Notes: generated from the sequence alone by a model not told the origin. 64,000 nt of DNA from Streptomyces cellostaticus (GCF_023630175.1 NZ_JALLIN010000011.1:93710-157709), one strand, 5' to 3'. Shown: positions 17,434 to 24,844, numbered from the stretch's first letter. Numbers and translations: made by a program.

Positions 17434-17985
17434 ATGAGCGTCGACGTGATCGTGCACGCCGAGTTCCCCAAGGGGTAAACGGTCCTGCTCGGGGCCGACG
17501 GAAAGGTGATCATGACCCCGCGGAGTGAAGAGCACTCCAGCACCATCAGGTCGATGCAGATCGACTCTCTCGCTCTCGGCCGTCATGCGAAGGTCACCTC
17601 CGACGTCTACATCGACTTCCCCGCCGACGAGAACTCCGCCCCCGACCTCGCGATCCTGCGCGAGGATGCACGCAAGGAAGGTAAGCGCTACAGCTTCGAG
17701 GACGTCCTGCTGATCTCCGAGGTCGTCTCGACCTCTTCCGCACGCAAGGACTACGACGACTGCACCGCGAAGTACGGCCGCTACGGCATTCCGGTCTACC
17801 TGGTCGTGGACCCCTACGCCCAGGAAGTCGTCCTCCACACCCAGCCGACCGGCACCGGTTACATCGCGGCACACACCCACAGGTACGGCACGGGCAAGCT
17901 TCCCATCCCCCTGGCCGACGGCCGCACCTTCACTCTTGACCTCGACGAGCTCCCGCGCCCGGAGCCCGAGGAGGGAGATCGCTGA
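17434..17985 (+). pseudogene. Uma2-family (DUF820) endonuclease gene with internal stop
   Basis: From ATG 17434 (GAAGGAG ribosome binding site) the frame reads MSVDVIVHAEFPKG, then TAA at 17476, then TVLLGADGKVIMTPRSEEHS. A tyrosine or tryptophan codon is expected here (FPxGY/W in the family), so a single substitution created the stop. The rest of the PD-(D/E)XK nuclease is intact: 'APDLAILREDA', 'LLISEVVSTSSARKDYDDC', 'YGIPVYLVVDPYAQEVVLHT'. Translation could restart at GTG 17506 or ATG 17512, losing the first strand. Uma2 genes are very abundant in Streptomyces; their role is unknown. Confidence 0.85.
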
Positions 17986-18062
17986 CGAAGGGCATCTTGG
18001 CGACGGCTCTTGGCTGTGTCACGGGTGTGGTGGTGGACTCCCCGGCAATATCCCCGCCGTGC

Positions 18063-19040
18063 TCAGTCCCAGTCGGCATCCGGCAGCATGGCCTCCGCGA
18101 TGCGAAGGGGAACCGATTGAACTTCGGGGGTGCCGTGGAGAGCTGATCGGAGCGCTGACCGGAAACGGTCGACGCCGAGCACCCTCGCGGCGATCAGCGA
18201 CAAAGTCGTGATGTCCACGTCACACACGTCTACGGGTGCGGCACCGTTGGACCACAGCCGCTCGTTTGCCATCGCCAGGTCGACAGCTGTGCTGTACCGC
18301 TGGGCCATCGCGCGAAGATGGCTGATGACGGAGTCCGTCGAATCCGGTCCTGGGCGGAGCAAGCTGGAGGCGATGCCCCAGTACACGCGGATGGGAGTAC
18401 CCAGCGCGCCGACCGGGAGCACACCACGTCGATGTGGGGACTCCGAGATCAGAAACCGCAAGTGCCGCTGGACGCGCCGCCGAGGCGCGGCGTCTCCGTG
18501 CATCCCCGGATCTGATTCGCTTGGCGGGGCAGCGACGACATGGCCGGCTCCGAAACCACGGACCACGCCAGTGGCGGCGACAAGAAGGTATGCCTGCTGC
18601 TGCGGGTGCGACAGAGGCTCCGGCGGAAGGTTGTCCCCCTCGGCCGGGCTGTGCGGTTCCTGTCGGCCGACCATCGTCTCGATGTGCGAGGCCACCTGTG
18701 ACACGCCCGGGGCTTCCGCGGAGTAGGCGACCCGAAGGTACGTGCCGAATCCGTGGCCGAGATCGTGCAGGATCTCGCCGGCCGCTGAAAGCAGTTGCCT
18801 GGCCCGCTCCGTGTCGAACAACATGGCCCACTGGCCCGCGAGACGCAACGAGGTGGCCGTGTCCACTCTCTCTGTCCAGTCGGCAACGTCGGAGACCGCG
18901 GTGCTGGTGTGCGGACCGTGCCTTTGCGCAGGATCGAAGAGACCGCGCGAGAGTGTGGCCGCGTAGGATTCGAAGAAGTCGGCCGCGCGACGGGCCTGAT
19001 CGGGATCGATACGCAGCAGATCCAGCTCACGCTCGCTCAC
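18063..19040 (-). CDS. Hypothetical protein, third gene of the receiver-domain operon
   Basis: A 325-residue, mostly helical protein that I do not recognise. It begins SERELDLLRIDPDQARRAAD and ends in an acidic DADWD. It has no signal peptide or membrane segment. GTG 19040 immediately follows the stop of the upstream gene (TGA-GTG), so the two are almost certainly co-transcribed and coupled. There is a central low-complexity part (~140-215) and two predicted helical halves. Being the last gene of a three-gene cargo set in the island, it could be a regulator, immunity or effector-binding subunit; nothing in the sequence settles this. Confidence 0.7.
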   Translation of the reverse strand: MSERELDLLRIDPDQARRAADFFESYAATLSRGLFDPAQRHGPHTSTAVSDVADWTERVDTATSLRLAGQWAMLFDTERARQLLSAAGEILHDLGHGFGTYLRVAYSAEAPGVSQVASHIETMVGRQEPHSPAEGDNLPPEPLSHPQQQAYLLVAATGVVRGFGAGHVVAAPPSESDPGMHGDAAPRRRVQRHLRFLISESPHRRGVLPVGALGTPIRVYWGIASSLLRPGPDSTDSVISHLRAMAQRYSTAVDLAMANERLWSNGAAPVDVCDVDITTLSLIAARVLGVDRFRSALRSALHGTPEVQSVPLRIAEAMLPDADWD

Positions 19041-19667
19041 TCAGATCAGCTCCCGCACGTTGCTGAGTCTGTCCGGGGATGTGAACCGTGGATTGGTATG
19101 GATCCAAGCCTGCGAGAAGCTCAGTTCCCGGCGGTTCCAAACCCACTTTTCGCAGCTGTGAATATGGTTGTCCGGAACGATGATCTTGGCGACAATCTCG
19201 CCCTCCAGCTGGTAGGCCGAGTACCGGCGGTAGGTATTCAGGTCGCGCACCTCTTCGGCGACTCCCTCGATCTCGACCGCCGGCCGCGGGCCCACAAGCA
19301 CCCAGCAACGGAAGAGATATGCGGTCTCGTGTCGGCCGAACTCGGTCGCGAACCAGAGAGCGGTCCGCCGGGCCGTGTGCGCGAAGTTCGTCTTCGCGAA
19401 GGTGTCACGCTCGACCGAACCGGCCGTCAGCGAGATGAACGGGGTCTGCTCGTGGAAAGGCTCTCCAGTGGCGGGATCGGGATCGGTGAAGTGGTTGACG
19501 TGCATGTCGATGTTGTCGGCGGTCAATTTCATGCGCCTCGCACGCGGGGTGATGGTGTGCGCCCCCCGCCACCAGTTGCAGATGATCCCCGCGCGGTCGT
19601 CAATGACCTTCTTCGCCTCCGTATCACTCCCCAGGGACATTCCCTTGACGCACCACTGAACGATCAC
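19041..19667 (-). CDS. Hypothetical protein, possibly ADP-ribosyltransferase-like
   Basis: A ~208-residue protein of no certain family. GTG 19667 is chosen for GGAG 5-6 nt upstream; ATG 19640 is an alternative. Features: 'GIICNWWRGAHTITPRARRM', 'FISLTAGSVERDTFAKTNFA', 'EEVRDLNTYRRYSAYQLEGE' and 'IVAKIIVPDNHIHSCEKW'. The sequence E-G-E-I-hydrophobic-hydrophobic-P resembles the ExE strand of Arg/Ser/Glu-type ADP-ribosyltransferases, with a possible S-T strand at FISLT. This is a weak fold guess, not an assignment. It sits between the receiver-domain protein and the helical protein in one operon. Confidence 0.65.
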   Translation of the reverse strand: MIVQWCVKGMSLGSDTEAKKVIDDRAGIICNWWRGAHTITPRARRMKLTADNIDMHVNHFTDPDPATGEPFHEQTPFISLTAGSVERDTFAKTNFAHTARRTALWFATEFGRHETAYLFRCWVLVGPRPAVEIEGVAEEVRDLNTYRRYSAYQLEGEIVAKIIVPDNHIHSCEKWVWNRRELSFSQAWIHTNPRFTSPDRLSNVRELI

Positions 19668-19703
19668 TGTTGCTCCGATCCTGGGCACACTTGTGCCGCT
19701 TGT

Positions 19704-20468
19704 TCAGCCGAGAAGGATGCGCATGGCCGTCTGGAAGAGGACTTGGGCGCTGTTGGTGGATCCCTGAGCGCCTCGGCGCCGTGCCTCCGCCTGGAGTTTC
19801 TGCGAGTCCGCGCTCGTGTAGATCAAGAAGGGCGTGGATTCGCCGCGTTCGCGCAGCTTCTCCAGCAGGACGTAGGCTTCCGCCGGGCCCTCTCTGCGAG
19901 CCATGTCCGAGATGATGAGCGCGAACCTCTGCCGCTCCGTTTTCGATAGAGCCTCATCGGTCGAAAGTGCCAGCGAGATCTGCACGCCTACGGCTTCGAA
20001 AGCCTGCCGCTCGTTTATATTGCTCCTGGGATTGTCGTCGACCCACAGGGCCCGCTTGCCTGCTGCTGCGATGTCTCGCGCCGGTACCGCGTCCCGGACG
20101 GACCTGGCGATGCTCTGGATGTCCGGAGCCGCCGATGCTGTGTCCTCCCTCTTGACAGAGGCGAGTGTGAGTGAGGCCGTGGCGGACATCAGCTCAACGT
20201 AGTTCTCCTCGTGCTTGAAATCGCCGGGCCCGAACAGTTTTGTACTGTGTGTGCTCACCAGCCACGCGAAGATGCCCAGTACCAGGATCGGAAAGATCAC
20301 CAGGAAGTAGATGAGCGGAGTCTTCTCGGTTGCGGACAGCGAATCGGCGAACGTGGTGACCAGAGCGGCGAATCCATAGACCATCACGATGAACAAGGCA
20401 ATGATGCCCAGCGGATTGCGGGACAGGCCCTGGGCGGCTTTACTTAATTCTGCTAAGGCGTTTGTCAC
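19704..20468 (-). CDS. Two-TM membrane protein with C-terminal response-receiver domain
   Basis: A ~254-residue protein. Residues ~20-75 contain two hydrophobic helices (PLGIIALFIVMVYGFAALVT and IYFLVIFPILVLGIFAWLV). Residues ~135-254 look like a CheY-like receiver: 'ALWVDDNPRSNINERQAFEA' (acidic pocket), 'FALIISDMARREG' with the expected phosphoacceptor Asp, and 'TPFLIYTSADS' (T/S switch residue). GTG 20468 follows GGGGAAG. A membrane-anchored receiver without kinase or output domain is unusual; similar layouts occur in predicted conflict and defence operons. It is the first gene of the three-gene set 20468-18063. Confidence 0.75.
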   Translation of the reverse strand: MTNALAELSKAAQGLSRNPLGIIALFIVMVYGFAALVTTFADSLSATEKTPLIYFLVIFPILVLGIFAWLVSTHSTKLFGPGDFKHEENYVELMSATASLTLASVKREDTASAAPDIQSIARSVRDAVPARDIAAAGKRALWVDDNPRSNINERQAFEAVGVQISLALSTDEALSKTERQRFALIISDMARREGPAEAYVLLEKLRERGESTPFLIYTSADSQKLQAEARRRGAQGSTNSAQVLFQTAMRILLG

Positions 20469-20576
20469 TTCGACTTCCCCGGTATGAGCGGCGATAGCCG
20501 CGGGGTGGTACAAGGCAGTAGCCCGAGGGTAGCCGTCCGTAGTAGCGTGCGTGCTCGGTTCTCGCCTTCCGGCCCC

Positions 20577-21023
20577 TCAGAGCCCTCGCAGCCGCTCCGC
20601 TGCCTCCTTCAGGACCTCGGCGCTCTTGCAGAAGGCGAAGCGGACGAAGGGCGCGCCCTGCTCGCGGTGGTCGTAGAAGACCGTGTTGGGGATCGCGACC
20701 ACTCCGCAACGCTCCGGCAGCGAACGGCAGAAGGCGAACCCGTCGCTCTCGCCCAGGGGGCGGATGTCGGTGGTGATGAAGTACGTGCCGGCCGGGCGGA
20801 AGACCGTGAAGCCTGCCTCCGCCAGGCCGCCCGCGAGCAGATCCCGCTTGGCCAGCATGTCCGCGCGGAAGTCCGCGAAGTACGAGTCGGGCAGCTTCAG
20901 GGCCTCGGCGACCGCGTACTGGAAGGGTCCGGAGGCGACGTACGTCAGGAACTGTTTGGCCGAGCGGACCGCCGAGACGAGGCTGGGCGTCGCCGTCACC
21001 CAGCCCACTCCTGTTTCGTGCAC
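20577..21023 (-). pseudogene. Aminotransferase 3'-part duplicate (copy 4)
   Basis: An open frame of 148 codons encodes 'TGVGWVTATPSLVSAVRSAK', 'FLTYVASGPFQYAVAEALKL', 'FRADMLAKRDLLAGGLAEAG', 'YFITTDIRPLGESDGFAFCR', and ends ERLRGL. It starts at the same point as copies 3 and 6, just after the position of the PLP lysine in the intact gene. It is diverged from all the others. It cannot be an active aminotransferase because the large domain and cofactor lysine are absent. Confidence 0.9.
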
Positions 21024-21078
21024 TCATTTGCGTGTCGTGCAACAGGGCCCCACGGGCATCTGCGGCACCGCCGGTGAG
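21007..21078 (-). repeat. Shared junction element at aminotransferase copy 4
   Basis: On the minus strand, CTCACCGGCGGTGCCG, then ~50 diverged but alignable bases ending ACGCAAATGAGTGCACGAAA, precede the aminotransferase homology. This is the same arrangement as at copy 3 and, with a short deletion, at copy 6. Confidence 0.65.
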
Positions 21079-21540
21079 CAGGCCGCTGTTCGTGTCCCGT
21101 GACGCACGTTCCAAAGGCATCCGCGCTCTCCCGGCCGCCGCCCGTGCCACTCCCGTTCCGGACGACACCCTGTGCCGTCCCCTGAAGCGGCCCTGTCACC
21201 ACCGGACGACGGAGCCGTGGCAACCGCAGAGCCTGTCCGGACTGCTCTCACAGCGCATGGACGGCTCCTTCTCGTGTGTGGCCGTGTGGGCCTGCGGGGC
21301 TGCGGGGCCGGCGTCGATGGGGTTCGGCCGGAGAGGCGTGCCGTTCTGTGGTGCGGGCCCGTACGACGAAGTTCGGTTCGCCGTATGGACGTTCGAAGCC
21401 TCGGTTGCCGCGGGTGACTACCACCACGTGATGCCCTTGAGGCAGCGGGCCGCTCGTCCTCGGCCGAGTTGCCGACCGTGGTTCGGCGGTAGCGTGGCAC
21501 GGCAGGGAGTGCTGCGGACAGGTTGGGCGATTCTTGTGCG

Positions 21541-21868
21541 GATGCGGTTCGAACCCGACGCCGAGGAGGAGTTCGAGGCGGCGTGCGGGCTGCTGGTCGA
21601 CCGGTTGGTCCGGTGGGCCGCGGGCCAGGGCCTGCCGGGGGCTGCGGAGATGGCGGCCTTGTTTCTCGGCGCGCTCCAGGAGCGTGGCTTCCGGGGCGAC
21701 GAGGAGCCGGCGGATCGGCTGCGCGCGGCCACGGGAGACGCGGCGATCCCCCTCCTGCGCCCGCTCGCGGTCGATGGAGATGCTCGCCATGCTGCTGGAG
21801 GGCGACCCGGCAGAGTCCGGTGGCCGGCTGGATCTGTCCACCGGGGAGGTTTGGCCGGCGTTCACTGA
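21541..21868 (+). CDS. Hypothetical ORF ahead of, and overlapping, the UPF0158 gene
   Basis: From ATG 21541 the frame encodes MRFEPDAEEEFEAACGLLVD, RLVRWAAGQGLPGAAEMAAL and further plausible acidic/helical sequence to ~residue 80 (AIPLLRPLAVDGD). It then runs into an Arg/Gly-rich shadow of the next gene. The first ~80 codons look coding and the last ~30 do not. The likeliest explanation is that this is the N-terminal part of the downstream protein, separated from it by a frameshift near 21765-21780. Two overlapping genes cannot be excluded. Confidence 0.4.
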
Positions 21869-22235
21869 CGAGCTGGCGCCCGGGCCCCCGGCCGAGGAGG
21901 CGGACGATTCCGAGCGATGGCGGTACGTGCCGGCTCCGTGGTCCCGGGCCGGTTACCGGGACATGGAGCTGTTCATCGAAGAGGTCGGGGACGCCGCCCT
22001 TGCCGACCGGCTGCGGATCGCCATCGGTGGGCGGGGCGCCTTCCGGCGCTTCAAGGACGTCCTCGCTGGTGACGAGCGCTCCTGGAGCCGGTACCACCGG
22101 TTCCGCGATGAGCGACAGCGCGGCAGGGCCCGCGCCCGGCTGGCCGAGGAGGGCTACTGCCCGCCCATCACCTTCTTCGTAGAGCCCAGCTCGGGTTCGT
22201 ATCCTTCGGGGCCCGGGCCTGGCGGCACCGGTTGA
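21774..22235 (+). CDS. UPF0158-family protein
   Basis: A ~153-residue protein from ATG 21774: 'MLAMLLEGDPAESGGRLDLS' and 'TGEVWP' form the family start. It continues with 'YRDMELFIEEVGD', 'LADRLRIAIGGRGAFRRFKD', and 'RYHRFRDERQRGRARARLAE', ending in a Cys-Pro-Pro segment. UPF0158 proteins are small, cytosolic and uncharacterised. The preceding frame (21541-21868) may encode its natural N-terminus if a frameshift has occurred. It occupies the segment between aminotransferase copies 4 and 5. Confidence 0.7.
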   Translation: MEMLAMLLEGDPAESGGRLDLSTGEVWPAFTDELAPGPPAEEADDSERWRYVPAPWSRAGYRDMELFIEEVGDAALADRLRIAIGGRGAFRRFKDVLAGDERSWSRYHRFRDERQRGRARARLAEEGYCPPITFFVEPSSGSYPSGPGPGGTG

Positions 22236-22373
22236 TCGCTGATGGAAGCGTGTCAGCCGACGGACAGGGCTGCGTGATGTGGCTGCCGATCACCTGTGTC
22301 CCGGTCGACCAGGCAGCAGTCGAGCTTGCCGACGAGGACGCGTGCTTCGAGCGATCCCAGAGGCGGCGTGAGT

Positions 22374-22707
22374 TCAGGACGCGAGGTGTTGCAGGCGGCT
22401 GGTGGCCTCGTGGAGGACGTCGTTCCTCTTGCATAAGGTGAAGCGGACCTGGCTGCGGCCCGCGTCGGAGTCGTCGTAGAAGACCGAGTTGGGGATGGCG
22501 ACGACGCCGCAGCGTTCGAGGAGGGCGCGGCAGAAGGCGTAGGCGTCCTTCTCGCCGAAGGGGGTGATGTCGGTGGTGATGAAGTACGTGCCCTGGGGCT
22601 GGTAGGCCTCGAACCCGGCTGCCCGCAGGCCGTCGCCGAGCAGGTCGCGCTTGCGGCGGAGGTCGGCGCGGAAGCTGTCGAAGTACGCGTCCGGCAGGCG
22701 GCCGGCT
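22374..22707 (-). pseudogene. Aminotransferase 3'-end fragment (copy 5, most divergent)
   Basis: The minus strand encodes 'LPDAYFDSFRADLRRKRDLL', 'GTYFITTDITPFGEKDAYAF', 'RCGVVAIPNSVFYDDSDAGR', ending SRLQHLAS. This is an aminotransferase C-terminus, but with more substitutions relative to the intact gene than copies 3, 4 and 6. It lacks ~35 residues present at the start of those copies and lacks the shared junction, being cut instead ~30 bp from the operator of the toxin-antitoxin pair. It may come from a different aminotransferase lineage. Confidence 0.85.
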
Positions 22708-22736
22708 GCCGTCCCGGCCTGGAAATCAGAGCGTAG

Positions 22737-22752
22737 TCAGAGTACAGTCTGA
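22737..22752. promoter_or_regulatory. Inverted repeat at the antitoxin start (probable autoregulatory operator)
   Basis: TCAGA-GTACAG-TCTGA ends 2 bp before the antitoxin ATG. A further TCAGA copy lies at ~22726, giving two direct and one inverted element. Such dyads at Phd/YefM-type promoters are normally bound by the antitoxin. Confidence 0.55.
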
Positions 22753-22754
22753 GT

Positions 22755-23240
22755 ATGAGCATCGTGCACTCGGTATCCGAATCGGAATCCGTCTCGTTCA
22801 CCGATCTGTCTCGGAACCCGAAGGCGGTCGCCGCGAGGGCCGCCGCCCTGGGATGCCTGCGTGTCACGCACCGAGACGCGCCCGACATGGTGCTGACCAC
22901 GGCCATACACGCAGAGCGCAGCGAAGAAAACCTGACCACCGCGTCCCGACTGTTCCTTGCCCTGATGAAGCAGGACGGTGGCGCCAGGTCGCTTCTGCTC
23001 GCGCTGCCTGAGGTGTTCCCGTGGGTACGCCACCTGGACGACGAAGAAGTCCGGGAATTCACCATCGAGCTCCTGGATGCGCTGTCCGACGCCGCTGAGC
23101 TGGGCGCCAGGGAGGCTGTGCACCGAGCGATCGTCTCGTGGCGGGCAACTGCCCGCATCAACGCCGACCCTGACCAGCTCAGGGAAGCACTCCGTCCGCT
23201 CGGTGGCGTCGACCTCGGCCCGGTCGAGGTGCACGGGTGA
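22755..23240 (+). CDS. Antitoxin of a type II-like pair (Phd/YefM-like N-terminus)
   Basis: A 161-residue protein. Residues 1-50 read like a Phd/YefM DNA-binding domain (VSFTDLSRNPKAVAARAAAL, then RVTHRDAPDMVLTTA). The rest is a helical extension (SRLFLALMKQDGGARSLLLA, HLDDEEVREFTIELLDALSD) much longer than a usual antitoxin tail. Its stop overlaps the toxin start (GTGA). The operator-like dyad directly upstream supports autoregulation. The length is roughly twice the family norm, so it may be a distinct antitoxin class. The pair forms the whole cargo between aminotransferase copies 5 and 6. Confidence 0.75.
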   Translation: MSIVHSVSESESVSFTDLSRNPKAVAARAAALGCLRVTHRDAPDMVLTTAIHAERSEENLTTASRLFLALMKQDGGARSLLLALPEVFPWVRHLDDEEVREFTIELLDALSDAAELGAREAVHRAIVSWRATARINADPDQLREALRPLGGVDLGPVEVHG

Positions 23241-23587
23241 GCCCGAAGAAGGGCGATCGGGTCAGCGTCCCACCGCTGAGCGGCTGGAACGTCATCCACG
23301 GGACGACGGAGGCAGCAACCGGTTGGGAGGAGCTGTGCCGGGTGGCGTTGCCGAACGCGCATCGCTGCCTGGAAGCCCTTCGCACGGACCCGCTGTCGCG
23401 GGCCAACTGGAACCGCCAGCACCAGCTCCGCGGCAGGCACGCCACCAGGGAATGGAAGGGCTCCGAGCTGGAGCAGTGGGAGTGCGAGATCACCAGCGGC
23501 GGCCGGGTTCGCTACCTGGTCAGTCCGGATACCTCGACTGTGATCCTGGTGTACGCCTCTCCGCGACACCCGAAGGACACCGAATAG
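23237..23587 (+). CDS. RelE/ParE-like toxin of the same pair
   Basis: A 116-residue protein starting at GTG 23237 within the antitoxin stop. The C-terminal part has a RelE-like layout: 'NRQHQLRGRHATREWKGSEL', 'EQWECEITSGGRVRYLVSPD', 'TSTVILVYASPRHPKDTE'. That is an Arg-rich strand followed by a GGRVRY strand and a final hydrophobic strand plus His. The N-terminal ~40 residues (SGWNVIHGTTEAATGWEELC) carry the recognition helix region. It probably acts as an mRNA interferase or gyrase inhibitor; which one is not visible. It ends only 18 bp before aminotransferase copy 6. Confidence 0.75.
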   Translation: MSPKKGDRVSVPPLSGWNVIHGTTEAATGWEELCRVALPNAHRCLEALRTDPLSRANWNRQHQLRGRHATREWKGSELEQWECEITSGGRVRYLVSPDTSTVILVYASPRHPKDTE

Positions 23588-23604
23588 CCCGACGGCCCAG
23601 GGCC

Positions 23605-24057
23605 CTATGCGCCCAGTGACTTGAGACGGCGCGTGGCCTCCTCCAGCACGCCCGTCCGCTTGCAGAACGCGAAGCGAACAAAGGGTGCGCCCTGCTCGCG
23701 GTGGTCGTAGAAGACCGCGTTGGGGATCGCGACCACCCCGCAGCGTTCGGGAAGGGCGCGGCAGGAGGCGAAGCCGTCTGTCTCGCCGAGGGGGCGGATG
23801 TCGGTGGTGATGAAGTACGTGCCGGCGGGGCGGAAGACCTTGAAGCCCGCCTGCTCCAGGCCGCCCGCGAGCAGGTCCCGCTTGGCCAGCATGTCCGCGC
23901 GGAGATCCGCGAAGTACGCGTCGGGCAGGCGCAGGGCCTCGGCCACGGCGTACTGGAAGGGCCCGGAGGCGACGTACGTCAGGAACTGCTTGGCCGAGCG
24001 GACGGCGGTGACGAGTTCGGGAGAGCCGGTGACCCAGGCGACGCCTCGTTCGCGCAC
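23605..24057 (-). pseudogene. Aminotransferase 3'-part duplicate (copy 6)
   Basis: An open frame of 150 codons (GTG 24057 to TGA 23605) encodes 'RGVAWVTGSPELVTAVRSAK', 'FLTYVASGPFQYAVAEALRL', 'DAYFADLRADMLAKRDLLAG', 'YFITTDIRPLGETDGFASCR', ending LKSLGA. Like copies 3 and 4 it is cut just after the PLP-lysine segment. It is nearest to the intact gene. Neighbours are a toxin gene 18 bp away on one side and the next toxin-antitoxin pair ~85 bp away on the other. Confidence 0.9.
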
Positions 24058-24085
24058 TTATTCGCGTGAGGGCCCACGGGGCTGC
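24041..24085 (-). repeat. Shared junction sequence at aminotransferase copy 6
   Basis: The minus strand reads CCCCGTGGGCCCTCACGCGA then ATAAGTGCGCGAACGAGG before the aminotransferase homology. It aligns with the copy 4 junction with a ~7-bp deletion. Confidence 0.6.
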
Positions 24086-24108
24086 ACACTCGAGAGACAG
24101 TGAGCTGT

Positions 24109-24118
24109 TGTGTACACA
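24109..24118. promoter_or_regulatory. Palindrome TGTGTACACA upstream of the second antitoxin
   Basis: A perfect 10-bp palindrome 25 bp upstream of the antitoxin ATG. It has the TGTACA core commonly bound by Phd/YefM-type repressors and is the likely autoregulatory operator. Confidence 0.6.
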
Positions 24119-24143
24119 TGAGACACTCGGTACCCTTGGGTGC

Positions 24144-24413
24144 ATGACGCAGCCCATGCCCATAGAGTCGATCCGCGATGTCCGGGCACACCTGGCCGAG
24201 GTCGTGGAGCGGGCCGACCGGGACGACGTACCTACCGTCATCACCCGGCGCGGCAAGCAGGTCGCCGCCGTGGTGTCCATCGAGGTGCTGCGCAAGTACC
24301 AGGAGTGGGAAGAGCGCGAGATCAACCGGATCATCGACGAGCGCATGACCAACCCGGCACCCGGCATCCCGATCGAGGACATCATGAGGGAGACGCTGGC
24401 GCGCAGTGAGTGA
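24144..24413 (+). CDS. Phd/YefM-family antitoxin
   Basis: An 89-residue protein: 'IESIRDVRAHLAEVVERADR', 'VITRRGKQVAAVVSIEVLRK' (the Phd/YefM core), then a Glu/Arg-rich toxin-wrapping helix (YQEWEEREINRIIDERMTNP). ATG 24144 is preferred over an upstream in-frame start at 24066 because the palindrome lies between them. The gene overlaps the RelE toxin by 8 bp. It should neutralise the toxin and repress its own promoter. Confidence 0.88.
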   Translation: MTQPMPIESIRDVRAHLAEVVERADRDDVPTVITRRGKQVAAVVSIEVLRKYQEWEEREINRIIDERMTNPAPGIPIEDIMRETLARSE

Positions 24414-24669
24414 GTACCGCACCGTCTTCCGGGCCGAGGCTCAGGCCGAACTCCGCAAGGTCCCGCGAGACATGGCCCTCCGCATTCTGGCCAAGCTGAC
24501 TGAGCTGGAGAGCGACCCGATGGGGTTCAACACCACGGCCCTCGTCTCCCAGCCCGACCGGCGCCGCCTACGGGTAGGCGACTACCGCGTGATCTACACA
24601 ATCGACAACGGCGAGCTGGTGGTGTGGGTCGTACACGTCGGGCATCGCTCCACCGTCTACGACACCTGA
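24406..24669 (+). CDS. RelE-family mRNA interferase toxin
   Basis: An 87-residue RelE protein starting at GTG 24406: 'YRTVFRAEAQAELRKVPRDM', 'ALRILAKLTELESDP', 'RRRLRVGDYRVIYTIDNGEL', 'VVWVVHVGHRSTVYDT'. The basic 'LRVGDYRVIY' strand and the final 'VGHRSxVY' are the family signature, with the RelE-type Arg and Tyr residues in place. It is translationally coupled to its antitoxin and is the cargo of the segment between aminotransferase copy 6 and the intact gene, together with a broken lipoprotein gene. Confidence 0.9.
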   Translation: MSEYRTVFRAEAQAELRKVPRDMALRILAKLTELESDPMGFNTTALVSQPDRRRLRVGDYRVIYTIDNGELVVWVVHVGHRSTVYDT

Positions 24670-24844
24670 ACACTCCTGGCATCGGGTCAGAATATGCAGA
24701 CGATCCAGCACGGGATCGGTGAAGAGGCCGGGCCCGTAACAGCCTGCACCACAGACGATGCAGGTGCCGGGCTGACCGGAGTGAGAGGGGAGACCGTGCC
24801 GCAGGAAGGGCGACGTGCGGATACGTCGTGAGGGACACGCCACG

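Noticed and set aside
21541..21560. Sequence GCGGTTCGAACCCGAC resembling a tRNA T-arm
   Set aside because: No acceptor, D or anticodon arms can be drawn around it, and it lies in a frame encoding M-R-F-E-P-D.
22241..22441. Small plus-strand ORF opposite the end of aminotransferase copy 5
   Set aside because: No ribosome binding site; Arg/Gly-rich composition and overlap with the fragment indicate a shadow.
22253..24385. 710-codon minus-strand frame spanning two toxin pairs and two aminotransferase tails
   Set aside because: It reads through recognised genes in the wrong frames and shows Arg/Pro/Gly-rich shadow composition. It is not one protein.
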